Source: Hamadaea flava (GTDB lineage: Bacteria > Actinomycetota > Actinomycetes > Mycobacteriales > Micromonosporaceae). Taken from it: 64,000 nt of DNA. Each line of letters starts with the position of its first letter. The first letter of the stretch is position 1. The notes beneath the pieces were generated by a model, which saw only the letters and a program-made list of their open reading frames with translations, made no database searches and had not been told where the DNA came from. The stretch is from the NCBI RefSeq assembly GCF_024172085.1, contig NZ_JAMZDZ010000001.1, positions 4,216,001 through 4,280,000 of the forward strand, given 5' to 3'. The translations under genes were made by a program, and so were the position numbers. Shown in pieces: positions 43,868-52,842 of this stretch.

Positions 43868-43934
43868 TCGGAGTGCCGACGAGCACTCGTGTGAGTCGCC
43901 GGAGGATGAGCTGATCCACACCGTACTGGCCGCC

Positions 43935-44732
43935 TTGCGCTGCCCGGTCTGCCGCGAGGCGCTCCACCAGTCCGACGGCTCGCTGCGCTGCCCGCGCGGC
44001 CACAGCTTCGATCGCGCCCGGCAGGGCTACGTGCACCTCGGCACGGGTCGCAAGCTCCCCGAGGGCGACACGACTGACATGGTCGCCGCCCGTTCCGCGT
44101 TCCTGCAGGCCGGTCACTACCAAGGAGTACGCACGACGGTGGCGGGCTTCGTCCCCCCGTCGGCGGCACTGATCGCGGACATCGGCGCGGGGACCGGCTA
44201 TTACCTGGCCGGCGCGCTGGACGCCGCCCCTGAGGCCGCCGGGATCGCCCTCGACGTGGCCAAGCCCGCGCTGCGCCGGGCGGCTCGCGCACACCCCCGG
44301 GCCGAGGCCGTCCTCGCCGACGTGTGGGCTGGACTGCCGCTGGCCGACGGATGTCTCGACGTCCTGCTGAACGTCTTCGCACCCCGTAACGGGGCGGAGT
44401 TCCGCCGTGTCCTGCGCCCGGACGGCCGCCTGGTGGTCGTCACGCCGCTGCCGCGGCACCTCGCCGAGCTGCGGGAGCGCTACGGACTACTCGACGTCGA
44501 CCCGGACAAGGCCGAGCGGTTGGCCGCCACGTTGCGTGAGTTCGACCTGGTCGGGGCGGAGGAGCTGGAGTTCCCGCTCCGGCTGACCCCAGACGAGGTA
44601 CGCGCCCTGGTCGGGATGGGTCCCAACGCCTTCCACTCGGCGGCGCCGGACGCCGACGCCGTCACCACGGTCACCGCCGCCGTCCGTGTCGCCGCGTACG
44701 CCCCCGCCGACCGTCAGCTAGCCGGCCGGTAG
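43935..44732 (+). CDS. RlmA-like 23S rRNA (guanine-N1) methyltransferase
   Basis: 265 residues from the TTG at 43935. A zinc finger CPVC…[18 protein letters not shown] at the N-terminus and motif [16 protein letters not shown] are the RlmA/TlrB layout; [23 protein letters not shown] follows. Such enzymes methylate G745/G748 in 23S rRNA and can give macrolide tolerance. Homologues carry about ten residues before CPxC. Here those residues (IHTVLAAL) are encoded upstream of the TTG, and a CTG at 43911 has GGAGG 5 nt ahead, so the real start may be CTG 43911. The stop abuts the stop of the convergent gene. Confidence 0.82.
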   Translation: MRCPVCREALHQSDGSLRCPRGHSFDRARQGYVHLGTGRKLPEGDTTDMVAARSAFLQAGHYQGVRTTVAGFVPPSAALIADIGAGTGYYLAGALDAAPEAAGIALDVAKPALRRAARAHPRAEAVLADVWAGLPLADGCLDVLLNVFAPRNGAEFRRVLRPDGRLVVVTPLPRHLAELRERYGLLDVDPDKAERLAATLREFDLVGAEELEFPLRLTPDEVRALVGMGPNAFHSAAPDADAVTTVTAAVRVAAYAPADRQLAGR

Positions 44733-45413
44733 CTAGGTGGAGAGGTCGATCTCTTCCCAGCCGCCGGGCGGATCCTGATAGGGCCCGGAGAACACGACCG
44801 CCCATTCCAGTCCCCACCGGCGTTGACCGATCGCCGCCGACCCCAGTACGCCCGGCCGGTCGCCGCCCGCGGCCTCCACCGCGAGGAACGCCCAGTCGAG
44901 GCAGTAGTAGAGGTCGAGGACGGCCGCCACCAGTTCCGTCTCCCGGGGGGCCGGCAGCATCCGGGCCCGCCAGTGGGCGAAGGACTCCCCGGCGGCGAAG
45001 TCGGGCAGCAGCGGACCGTGCGGGTCGGGCGGGTTGGTCGGGTCGAGCCGCCGGCTCAGCCCGAGAACCCAGGTCAGTGCGGCCAGCGCGTCCAGGTGCA
45101 GGGCGAAGGCGTGGTGATCGCCGACGCCGCCCTTGATGAAGTCGAACTCGAAGTCGGTGACCTCGTCGTTGAGCCGGTTCTCGTCCAGCCAGGCGAGCGC
45201 GATCTCGGGCGGCATGCCGAAGCAGCGTTCCAGGATGACGGCGAGGACCGCGGCGCGGGCCTCGATCTCCCGGGTGGGGCGCAGCGACACCAGGTCGCCG
45301 GGCTCCCAGACGAACGGGAAGGTCTCCGGCGGCAGCGGCAGGCCCAGTCGTTGCAGTTCCGCTAGGTTGGCGAGGCGCGTGGCGACCGGGTCAGGGGCGA
45401 GGACTTCGGCCAC
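44733..45413 (-). CDS. DUF4272 family protein
   Basis: 226 residues. The block LAELQRLGLPLPPETFPFVWEPGDLVSLRPTREIEARAAVLAV is the recognisable DUF4272 N-terminus (R/P-rich, LP…LR…E+A.R). The rest has EFDFIKGGVGDHHAFALHLDALAALTWVLGLSRRLDP and a Trp-rich end. Function is unknown and no catalytic motif is seen. It starts 4 nt after the deoA stop, so it belongs to the nucleoside operon at least by position; a TAGCGT word 6 nt before the GTG might be an extra promoter. Confidence 0.75.
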   Translation of the reverse strand: MAEVLAPDPVATRLANLAELQRLGLPLPPETFPFVWEPGDLVSLRPTREIEARAAVLAVILERCFGMPPEIALAWLDENRLNDEVTDFEFDFIKGGVGDHHAFALHLDALAALTWVLGLSRRLDPTNPPDPHGPLLPDFAAGESFAHWRARMLPAPRETELVAAVLDLYYCLDWAFLAVEAAGGDRPGVLGSAAIGQRRWGLEWAVVFSGPYQDPPGGWEEIDLST

Positions 45414-45417
45414 AGCC

Positions 45418-46692
45418 CTACGCTACCCGGTCGATCACGAGCGGCTGAGCGGCGACGGCGGCGTCCGAGAAGGTGAACGCGCCGGTCGCGTCGGCGAGCG
45501 CGGCCGGAATCCGGGCCGGGTCGTCGGCGTGCAGTTCGCAGAGGACGTCCCCGGTGTTCACCGGGTCGCCCGGCTTGACCTTGAGCAGTACGCCGGCCCC
45601 CTCGGTCACCGGGTCCTCCTTGCGGGCCCGGCCCGCGCCGAGCCGCCACGCCGCCAGGCCGACGCCCATCGCGTCCACGCCCGCCACGTAACCGGCCTGC
45701 GGTGCGCGTACCACTTCGATCTCCTTGGCCCGCGCGAGTGGTGCGCCGGAGTCGCCGCCCTGGGCCGCGATCATCTCCCGCCATTTGTCCATGGCGCGGC
45801 CGTCGCGCAGCGCGGCGGCCGGGTCGGTCTCGATGCCCACCGTCGCGAGCATCTCGCGGGCCAGCGCGAGGGTGAGTTCCACGACGTCGGCGGGGCCGCC
45901 GCCGGCGAGCACCTCGAGCGACTCCTCGACCTCGAGCGCGTTGCCGACGGCCAAGCCGAGCGGGGTGCTCATGTCGGTCAGCAGGGCGACCGTGGTGACG
46001 CCGTGGGCCTTGCCGAGCTGGACCATGGTCTGGGCCAGTTCGCGGGCGCCGTCGACCGACTTCATGAACGCGCCTGAGCCGACCTTCACGTCGAGGACCA
46101 GGGCCGAGGTGCCCTCCGCGATCTTCTTGCTCATGATCGAGCTGGCGATCAGCGGGATGGCCTCGACCGTGCCGGTGACGTCGCGGAGCGCGTAGAGCTT
46201 GCGGTCGGCCGGTGCGAGCCCTTCGCCGGCCTGGCAGATCACCGCGCCGACCCGGGCGAGCTGGGCGATGAACTCGTCGTTGGACAGCGCCGCCCGCCAG
46301 CCTGAGATCGATTCCAGCTTGTCGAGCGTGCCGCCGGTGTGGCCGAGTCCGCGCCCGGACAACTGCGGCACGGCCGCGCCCAGCGAGGCGACCAGCGGCG
46401 TCAACGGCAGCGTGATCTTGTCGCCGACCCCACCAGTGGAGTGCTTGTCCACGGTCGGCCGGGGCACGCTCGACAGGTCGAGTCGCTCACCCGACGCGAT
46501 CATCGCGGCCGTCCACCGGGCGATCTCCCCGGGCGTCATGCCTCGCAGCAGGATCGCCATGGCCAGCGCGGACATCTGCTCGTCCGCGACCGACCCTTTC
46601 GTGTACGCGTCGACGACCCAGTCGATCTGCTCATCGCTGAGTACGCCGCCGTCCCGCTTGGCGCGGATCACGTCGACTGCGGCGAATCCCAT
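45418..46692 (-). CDS. deoA: Thymidine phosphorylase
   Basis: 424 residues. KHSTGGVGDKITLPL (phosphate/nucleoside site), MSGRGLGHTGGTLDKLESI-like segment (LSGRGLGHTGGTLDKLES), IICQAGE-like VICQAGEGLAPADRKLYALRDVTGTV, and the C-terminal PYNP domain are all present. It phosphorolyses thymidine or (deoxy)uridine to base plus (deoxy)ribose-1-phosphate, feeding PmmB and DeoC. ATG 46692 has AGAGAGG upstream. It follows cdd across a 17-bp inverted repeat. Confidence 0.95.
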   Translation of the reverse strand: MGFAAVDVIRAKRDGGVLSDEQIDWVVDAYTKGSVADEQMSALAMAILLRGMTPGEIARWTAAMIASGERLDLSSVPRPTVDKHSTGGVGDKITLPLTPLVASLGAAVPQLSGRGLGHTGGTLDKLESISGWRAALSNDEFIAQLARVGAVICQAGEGLAPADRKLYALRDVTGTVEAIPLIASSIMSKKIAEGTSALVLDVKVGSGAFMKSVDGARELAQTMVQLGKAHGVTTVALLTDMSTPLGLAVGNALEVEESLEVLAGGGPADVVELTLALAREMLATVGIETDPAAALRDGRAMDKWREMIAAQGGDSGAPLARAKEIEVVRAPQAGYVAGVDAMGVGLAAWRLGAGRARKEDPVTEGAGVLLKVKPGDPVNTGDVLCELHADDPARIPAALADATGAFTFSDAAVAAQPLVIDRVA

Positions 46693-46717
46693 GGTGGTGC
46701 CTCTCTTACTGAGCTCT

Positions 46718-46785
46718 CCCGTTGATCATGGAGTCGACCGTGGCCTCGACGGCGTGTCACGACTGGAAACTCCATGATCAACGGG
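46718..46785. repeat. 17-bp perfect inverted repeat between cdd and deoA
   Basis: CCCGTTGATCATGGAGT (46718-46734) and ACTCCATGATCAACGGG (46769-46785) match completely across a 34-nt spacer. It shares GTTGATCA cores with the large repeat at 21791-21997. In the mRNA it would form a strong hairpin between the two genes. Confidence 0.85.
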
Positions 46786-46805
46786 ACTTGCCAAGTGGTC
46801 GCGAA

Positions 46806-47192
46806 CTACAGGTATTCCGGGCCGAATGCGCCCGGGAGAAGCGTGCCGACGGTGGTGTGCCCGTCGGCCGTCTCGACCTGGCAGTCCGGTCCGCCGTGCT
46901 CGTAGAGCAACTGCCGGCAGCGCCCGCAGGGCGTCAGCGGTTCCCCGTCGCGGTCGACGCAGGAGACCGCCACCAGCCGCCCGCCGCCGGTGCGGATCAA
47001 GTCGCTGACCATGCCGCACTCCGCGCACAGGGTCAGCCCGTAGGAGGCGTTCTCCACGTTGCAGCCGCTGACGACCCGGCCATCCTCCACCAGCCCCGCC
47101 ACGCCCACCGGAAACTTCGAATACGGGGCGTACGCCCGATGCATCGCCTCGACGGCGACCTTCCGGAGCGTGCCCCAGTCGATTCCGCTCAT
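46806..47192 (-). CDS. cdd: Cytidine deaminase
   Basis: 128 residues, normal for the tetrameric class. Zinc and catalytic motif CNVENASYGLTLCAE (Cys and Glu) and PCGRCRQLLYEHG (two Cys) are complete; MHRAYAPYSKFPVGVAGL is the conserved N-terminal substrate loop. It deaminates cytidine and deoxycytidine to uridine forms for DeoA and Upp. The ATG overlaps the permease stop by one base (TGATG). Confidence 0.95.
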   Translation of the reverse strand: MSGIDWGTLRKVAVEAMHRAYAPYSKFPVGVAGLVEDGRVVSGCNVENASYGLTLCAECGMVSDLIRTGGGRLVAVSCVDRDGEPLTPCGRCRQLLYEHGGPDCQVETADGHTTVGTLLPGAFGPEYL

Positions 47193-48463
47193 CAATGACC
47201 CTTCTCGTACGGCTTGCCGTCGGCGGCCGGCGCGCGTACCCGGCCGACCAGTCCGGCGACCGCGAAGATGGTCGCGATGTAGGGCAGCATGTTCAGGAAG
47301 TCGCTCGGGATCGGGGTCGCGATGGAGCCCAGCGTGGTCGCGAGCGCTCCGGCGAAGCCGAAGAAGAGCGAGGCGAACAGCGCGCCGATCGGCTGCCACC
47401 GGCCGAAGATCATGGCCGCCAGCGCGATGAAGCCCGCGCCGCCGGTCAGGTTCTTCGTGAAGCTCGTCGCGGACACCATGGAGAAGTACGCCCCACCGAA
47501 CCCGGCGACCGCCCCGGCGATCAGCACGTTCGTGTAGCGCAACCCCAGGACGCGTACGCCCAGCGTGTCGGCGGCCTTCGGGTGCTCGCCGACGGCTCGC
47601 GTCCGCAGCCCCCACCGGGTGCGGTAGAGGGCGATCGTGACCACGGCGACCAGCACCATCGCGGCGTACGTGAGGATCGTGCCCTGGAACAGGGCCGGTC
47701 CGATGATCGGGATCTTGGACAGCAGCGGGATGTCCCACTCCGGCAGCCGCGGCGGCGAGTTGTACGCCTGGGTGTCCGACCGCATGATCTGCTCGTACAG
47801 GTAGCCGGTGATGCCGAGGGCGAACGTGTTGAGCACGATGCCGATGACGACCTGATCCACCAGGTACCGGATGGCGAACACCGCCAGCAGCGCCGAGATG
47901 ATCACGCCACCGACCGCCGCGGCCAGCAGGCCGACCCAGTAGCTGCCCGCGACCGAGCCGAGGAAGGCGCCGAGGAACGCACCGGTGAGCAGCTGACCCT
48001 CGATCGCGACGTTGACGACGCCGGTCCGCTCGCACAGGACGCCGCCGATCGAACCGAAGATCAGCGGCAGCGCCGCGAGCACGGTCAGCTGGGCCAGCGA
48101 GCCCAGCGGGATGGTGTCGCCGTTGGCGGCCTGGGAGACCTGCCAGCACAGGGACGAGATCACGAACGCGCCGAGGGAGACGCCGACCCAGAGTCCGAAC
48201 CGTTTCTGGGTGATCATCAGGGCCAGCCCGGCACCCAGCGCGATGAGCCCGAAGACGATCGCGCCGAGCTTGCCCGGGATCGGGATGGCCGCCCCGGAGG
48301 TGGTCGTGCCGAGTGCGTAGTGGGTGGTCTTGGTGCTGGCCAGCAGGCCGAACACGACGGTCGCGATCAGGCCGAGCCCGGCCAGGACCGCACCGGTCTT
48401 GCGCGCGCGGTTCCAGGTCGCCTCGGGTGCGACCAGCACGACGTCCGCAGTAGACGCGGTCAT
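47192..48463 (-). CDS. Nucleoside ABC transporter permease (second)
   Basis: 423 residues, about ten membrane helices. GVLCERTGVVNVAIEGQLLTGAFLGAF and DQVVIGIVLNTFALGITGYLYEQ are typical of the BmpA-linked nucleoside (NupQ/YufQ type) permeases of the branched-chain permease superfamily. ATG 48463 has GAAGGGG upstream and lies 2 nt after the preceding stop. Together with the other permease it forms the membrane channel. Confidence 0.9.
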   Translation of the reverse strand: MTASTADVVLVAPEATWNRARKTGAVLAGLGLIATVVFGLLASTKTTHYALGTTTSGAAIPIPGKLGAIVFGLIALGAGLALMITQKRFGLWVGVSLGAFVISSLCWQVSQAANGDTIPLGSLAQLTVLAALPLIFGSIGGVLCERTGVVNVAIEGQLLTGAFLGAFLGSVAGSYWVGLLAAAVGGVIISALLAVFAIRYLVDQVVIGIVLNTFALGITGYLYEQIMRSDTQAYNSPPRLPEWDIPLLSKIPIIGPALFQGTILTYAAMVLVAVVTIALYRTRWGLRTRAVGEHPKAADTLGVRVLGLRYTNVLIAGAVAGFGGAYFSMVSATSFTKNLTGGAGFIALAAMIFGRWQPIGALFASLFFGFAGALATTLGSIATPIPSDFLNMLPYIATIFAVAGLVGRVRAPAADGKPYEKGH

Positions 48464-48465
48464 GC

Positions 48466-49902
48466 TCACCCCTTCGCCAGTCCGACGGTGGCCGCCGCGG
48501 AGGGCGAACGGCGCAGCTTGAAGATCGCCCGCACGAGCAGCGGCGCCGCCACGAAGATGACGATCAGCGCCTGGATGACGCCGACGATCTCGTTGGAGAT
48601 GCCGGGGATGTTGACCGTGGTGCCGTCGGCGTGGGTGGCCACCCCACCTGTCTGCATCTTGCTGCCGCCCGCGGTCAGCGCACCGTAGAGCAGACCGGCC
48701 GCCACGACGCCCCAGGGTTTCACCCGGCCTAACAGTGCGACCAGAATGCCGTTGAAGCCGACTTGGCCCATCATGTCGACGGTCAGCGCGCCGGCCGTGC
48801 CGACCGCGATCGAGGTGCCGCCGAGCCCGGCGAGCGCGCCCGAGATCGCCATGGTCAGCGCGAGGGTGGCGCCCACCTTCATGCCCGCCGTCTTGGCGGC
48901 GTCGGGGTTGTAGCCGACCGCCCGCAGCTCGAAGCCGAACGTGCCCCGGCGCAGCAGCCAGGAGATCGCCCAGGCGGCCAGGACGGCCAGCACGATCGCC
49001 AGGTTGGCCCGCAGGCCGGTGTCCGACGCCGTCGTGCCGAAGATCTTCGGATACAACGAGTCGGGCGGGATCGGCTTGCTGATCGCGTCGCTCCGCTCCG
49101 GGTTCTTGACCCACGGCTGGATGATGTACCAGCTCATGAAGTACAGCGCGACGTAGTTGAGCATGATCGTCAGGATGACCTCGTGCGCGCCCGTACGCGC
49201 CTTGAGCAGGCCGACGAGTCCGCCGTAGAGGAAACCGGCCAGCGCACCGGCGATGGTCGCGGCGATCCAGCCGAAAGGCGACGACCAGCCGAGGGCGAAC
49301 CCAGCGGTGCCACCGGCCAGCGCACCCATGATCGCCTGGCCCTGACCACCGATGTTGAACAGACCGGCCCGGAACGGGAGCGCGACCGCCAGACCGGTGA
49401 AGATCAGCGGCGCCGCCGCGGTGAGCGTCTCGGAGATCGGGTAGAGCACCCGCTGCCAGGTCACCCCGTCCATGCCGTAGACCCAGCGGCTGAACGTGTC
49501 GGGGTCGACGATGGAACCCTTGAAAAGGTTGCCGAACGAGACGCTCAGCAGGTCCCAGGTCGCCTGCAGGGTGGTGCCCGGCTGATAGAAGAAGTACGCC
49601 CACTGCTGCCGGGTGTTCTCGTCGCCCAGCACCATGAGGACCGCCGCGACGACGCCGGCGAGCACGATGGCGAGCAGCGTCACCGTGAAGCTGTTGTCGG
49701 CCCACAGCTCCTTGAGGAAGGCTTGACCGAGGCTGGGTTTGCCGCCGTTCCTGGTCGGCGCGACCGGCTGGCCGGCCAGGGCCTCCGCCTGCGCCGCGCT
49801 CGGCACGGGCGTCGGGTTGACCGGGAAGGCCTGACCGCCGCCGGTCTCCGACCCGCTGTCAGCGTCGCCACCCGGCTCCACGGGAGGATCTTGCTCGCTC
49901 AT
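48466..49902 (-). CDS. Nucleoside ABC transporter permease (first)
   Basis: 478 residues. A 60-residue Pro/Gly/Asp-rich cytoplasmic extension precedes about ten membrane helices. LPFRAGLFNIGGQGQAIMGALAGGTAGFAL is the conserved nucleoside-permease (NupP/YufP) motif, and GYNPDAAKTAGMKVGATLALTMAISGALAGLGG is the coupling segment. It heads the pair of permease genes and pairs with the ATPase encoded upstream. Confidence 0.9.
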   Translation of the reverse strand: MSEQDPPVEPGGDADSGSETGGGQAFPVNPTPVPSAAQAEALAGQPVAPTRNGGKPSLGQAFLKELWADNSFTVTLLAIVLAGVVAAVLMVLGDENTRQQWAYFFYQPGTTLQATWDLLSVSFGNLFKGSIVDPDTFSRWVYGMDGVTWQRVLYPISETLTAAAPLIFTGLAVALPFRAGLFNIGGQGQAIMGALAGGTAGFALGWSSPFGWIAATIAGALAGFLYGGLVGLLKARTGAHEVILTIMLNYVALYFMSWYIIQPWVKNPERSDAISKPIPPDSLYPKIFGTTASDTGLRANLAIVLAVLAAWAISWLLRRGTFGFELRAVGYNPDAAKTAGMKVGATLALTMAISGALAGLGGTSIAVGTAGALTVDMMGQVGFNGILVALLGRVKPWGVVAAGLLYGALTAGGSKMQTGGVATHADGTTVNIPGISNEIVGVIQALIVIFVAAPLLVRAIFKLRRSPSAAATVGLAKG

Positions 49903-49972
49903 GCGATCACCGTCCTGCGGCCGGCGACCGCATGAGTAGGACTGTGTTTACCGATGATCAGCCTGCGGCCGT

Positions 49973-51493
49973 TCATTCCCCTGCCTCCGGGGTCTCGGTC
50001 TGGGTGACGCCGGCCATCAGCAGGCCGATCTGGTCGCGGGGGATGTCCGGGGAGACCACGGCGAGCACCTGGCCCCGGTACATCACGGCGACGCGGTCGG
50101 CCAGCGACAGCACCTCGTCCAGTTCGCTGGAGACGACGAGGACGGCGGTGCCGCCGTCGCGCTCGGCGATGATCTGCTTGTGGATGAACTCGATCGAGCC
50201 CACGTCCACGCCTCGGGTCGGCTGCGACGCCACCAGCAGCTTCAGGTCGCGGGAGATCTCCCGGGCGACGATCACCTTCTGCTGGTTGCCGCCGGACAGC
50301 GTGCCCACCGAATAACCGGCCGAGCGCGTACGGATGTCGAAGTGCTCGATCCGCTCCTTGGCGCCCTCGTCGATCTTGCCGGGGTTGAGGGCGAGCTTCG
50401 TGCCGAACGGCTTCTGGTTGTAGGTGTCCAGGACGAGGTTCTCGGCCACCGAGAACTCCCGGACCAGGCCGTCGACCCCGCGGTCCTCGGGGATGTAACC
50501 GACCCCGGCGTCCAGCGTCTGCCGGGTCCGCCAGGAGTTGATGGGCTCCCCGTTGAGTGAGATCTTGCCGGAGGCCACCGGGCGCAGGCCCATGATCGCC
50601 TCGACCAGCTCGGTCTGCCCGTTGCCCTGCACTCCGGCCACGCCGAGCACTTCGCCGGCGCGTACCTCCAGGGAGACGCCGGCGACCGCCTGCAGACCGC
50701 GGTCATCGGCGACGACCAGGTCTTCCACGGTCAGCACGGGCTCACCCGGCTTCGCGACGTCCTTGTGGACCCGCAGGAGCACGTCGCGGCCGACCATCAG
50801 CTCGGCCAGCTCCGACTCGGGCGCCGACGGCGGCGCGGTACCCACGGTCTTGCCGCGGCGGATGACGGTGATGCGGTCGGCGACCGCCTTCACCTCGCGC
50901 AGCTTGTGGGTGATGAAGACGATGGACTTGCCGGCCCGCTTCAGCCCGCGCATGACCTCGAGCAGGTCGTCGGTCTCCTGCGGGGTGAGCACAGCGGTCG
51001 GCTCGTCGAGAATGAGCAGGTCGACGTCGCGGGTCAGCGCCTTGACGATCTCCACCCGCTGCTGTACGCCGATCGGCAGGTCCTCGACGACGGCGTCGGG
51101 ATCGACCGGCAGCCCATATTCCTTGGACACGTCGACGACGAGCTTGCGGGCCTTCTCATGATCGAGGAAGCCGCCCTTGACGAGTTCCGCGCCGAGCATG
51201 ACGTTGTCGGCCACGGTGAACACCGGGACGAGCATGAAGTGCTGGTGCACCATGCCGATGCCGGCCGCGATGGCGTCGCTCGGGCCCTTGATCTTGATGG
51301 GCTTGTCGTCGACCAGGATCTCGCCCTCGTCCGGCTGGAGCAGCCCGTAGAGGACGTTCATCAAGGTCGACTTGCCGGCGCCGTTCTCGCCGAGCAAGGC
51401 ATGGATCTCGCCTGGCTCCACGGTGAGGCTGATCTGGTCGTTCGCGACGAGGTCACCGAAGCGCTTGGTGATGCCGCGCAGTTCGAGTCTCAG
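49973..51493 (-). CDS. Nucleoside ABC transporter ATPase (two fused NBDs)
   Basis: About 506 residues with two NBDs. The first has Walker A GENGAGKST, signature LPIGVQQRVEIVKAL and Walker B LLILDEPTAVLT; the second has a degenerate Walker A GVQGNGQTEL and LSGGNQQKVIVARE with LVASQPTRGVD, the usual sugar/nucleoside importer layout. The apparent start is CTG at 51493: GAGGAGG lies 5 nt ahead and LRLELRGITKRFGD then matches the family N-terminus. The open frame reaches GTG 51622, but the extra 43 residues look untranslated. Energises nucleoside import. Confidence 0.9.
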   Translation of the reverse strand: MRLELRGITKRFGDLVANDQISLTVEPGEIHALLGENGAGKSTLMNVLYGLLQPDEGEILVDDKPIKIKGPSDAIAAGIGMVHQHFMLVPVFTVADNVMLGAELVKGGFLDHEKARKLVVDVSKEYGLPVDPDAVVEDLPIGVQQRVEIVKALTRDVDLLILDEPTAVLTPQETDDLLEVMRGLKRAGKSIVFITHKLREVKAVADRITVIRRGKTVGTAPPSAPESELAELMVGRDVLLRVHKDVAKPGEPVLTVEDLVVADDRGLQAVAGVSLEVRAGEVLGVAGVQGNGQTELVEAIMGLRPVASGKISLNGEPINSWRTRQTLDAGVGYIPEDRGVDGLVREFSVAENLVLDTYNQKPFGTKLALNPGKIDEGAKERIEHFDIRTRSAGYSVGTLSGGNQQKVIVAREISRDLKLLVASQPTRGVDVGSIEFIHKQIIAERDGGTAVLVVSSELDEVLSLADRVAVMYRGQVLAVVSPDIPRDQIGLLMAGVTQTETPEAGE

Positions 51494-51576
51494 CGGGACC
51501 TCCTCAGGCCGTGCGTGGAGTGACCTTTTTCTCCGGTGACCCCCTGTGCGCGAAGATTCTTCAGCACACGGGCGGT

Positions 51577-51605
51577 CTTTTGTAGCAGACGTTCGTCTAC
51601 GAAAG
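51577..51605. promoter_or_regulatory. Imperfect inverted repeat upstream of the ABC ATPase gene
   Basis: CTTTTGTAGCAGACG (51577-51591) and CGTCTACGAAAG (51594-51605) are nearly complementary. It lies in the 241-bp gap between the binding-protein and ATPase genes and could be an operator or an mRNA structure. Confidence 0.45.
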
Positions 51606-51667
51606 CCCACCGGCCGCCACACCTGTCGCGCGCAGTACGCGGAGGCGGGCGGCCGGCGAGGACCGGC

Positions 51668-51714
51668 CGTTCGCGGGTTATCTACCCCTAGCGGGATGAT
51701 CTCACCCGCGAACG
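51668..51714 (-). terminator. Hairpin after the nucleoside-binding lipoprotein gene
   Basis: CGTTCGCGGGT (51668-51678) pairs with ACCCGCGAACG (51704-51714), loop 25 nt. Placed just after the binding-protein stop, it could attenuate transcription or stabilise that part of the mRNA, as is common where the binding protein must be more abundant. Confidence 0.6.
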
Positions 51715-51734
51715 TCCTTAGTTGGAAGAACTGG

Positions 51735-52820
51735 TCACTTCGGCTGAGCCGGCGAGGTGACCGTGATCTTGCCGGCGATGATGTCCGCCTTCAGCTGGTC
51801 GATCTCGGCCTTCAGAGTGGCGTCGATCTTGGAGTCGAAGTCGTGGTACGGAGCCAGCGAGACGCCGTTGTTCTCCAGCGTGCCCTTCGAGCCCGTGTTC
51901 GGCAGCAGCGCACCGTTCGAGGTCGCGGACTTGCCGACGGCCTCGGACACCAGGTCGGTCATGTTCTTGACGACCGTGCTGAGCATGACGGAGCAGTACT
52001 GCGTGGTGTTGCAGCCGTCCGAGTCCACCCAGATGACGGTGTACTTGTTGCCCGCGTTCGCGGCGGTGCCCAGACCGGCGCCACCGGCGACCGGCATGAT
52101 CACGTCGGCGCCCTGCGCGGCGAGCGCGTCGGACTTGGCCTTGCCGGCGTCCTGCTTGACGAAGTCGTTGGTGAACAGGCCGTCCTGCTTGGCCTTGTCC
52201 CAGCCGAGGACCTGGACGTTCTTGCCCTTGACCTCGTTGTACTTCTTCACGCCGTCGGCGAAGCCGTCCATGAAGATCGTCACCGGCGGGATCTTCATGC
52301 CGCCGTAGGTGCCGACCTTGCCCGACTTCGAGTAGCCCGCGGCCAGGTAGCCCGCCAGGAACGCGGCCTGCTGGGTCTCGAACTGGACCGGGTAGATGTT
52401 GGCCTGGCCGCCGTTGCCCGAGTCCACGATGGAGAACTGGATCTTCGGGTTCGCCTTCGCCGCGGCGGTGGTCGCGTCGGCCATCAGGCCGCCGACGGCC
52501 TGGATGTACTGGCAGCCCGCGCTGGCCTGGTTCGTCAGGTTCGGCGCGTAGTCCGACTGCGCCGAGGACGCGACGTAGCTGGTCTTGATGGCGGAGTTGG
52601 CGCCCTTGGCCTTCTCCATGCCCGCCCAGGTGCCGGCGTTGAAGGAGTGGTCGTCGATGCCACCCGTGTCAGTGACCATGCACGCCTTGAATGCGGCACC
52701 GGCGGCGCTGGTCGAGCCGCCACTCGGCGTCTCGGCCGGCTTGCTACACGCGGCGGCGAACAGCGCCAGGCCGCTGGCCGCGACGAACGCGGCAATCTTC
52801 ATCCCACGCACAGGGCGCAA
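51735..52820 (-). CDS. BMP family nucleoside-binding lipoprotein
   Basis: About 361 residues. Signal peptide MKIAAFVAASGLALFAAAC with lipobox AAAC, then the BMP/PnrA fold: ACMVTDTGGIDDHSFNAGTWAGMEKAK, YIQAVGGLMADAT, QAAFLAGYLAAGYSKSGKVGTYGGMKIPPVTIFMDGFADGVKKYN. Such proteins bind purine and pyrimidine nucleosides outside the membrane. A TTG at 52820 has GGAGAGGAG 6 nt upstream and places LRPVRG before the signal; the internal ATG at 52802 and the ATG at 52838 are alternatives. It heads the uptake operon. Confidence 0.9.
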   Translation of the reverse strand: MRPVRGMKIAAFVAASGLALFAAACSKPAETPSGGSTSAAGAAFKACMVTDTGGIDDHSFNAGTWAGMEKAKGANSAIKTSYVASSAQSDYAPNLTNQASAGCQYIQAVGGLMADATTAAAKANPKIQFSIVDSGNGGQANIYPVQFETQQAAFLAGYLAAGYSKSGKVGTYGGMKIPPVTIFMDGFADGVKKYNEVKGKNVQVLGWDKAKQDGLFTNDFVKQDAGKAKSDALAAQGADVIMPVAGGAGLGTAANAGNKYTVIWVDSDGCNTTQYCSVMLSTVVKNMTDLVSEAVGKSATSNGALLPNTGSKGTLENNGVSLAPYHDFDSKIDATLKAEIDQLKADIIAGKITVTSPAQPK

Positions 52821-52842
52821 GACGGTCTCCTCTCCCATGTGA

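Noticed and set aside
47195-48688. A 497-residue open frame on the plus strand
   Set aside because: It covers the complement of the nucleoside permease genes and carries no membrane or enzyme signature.
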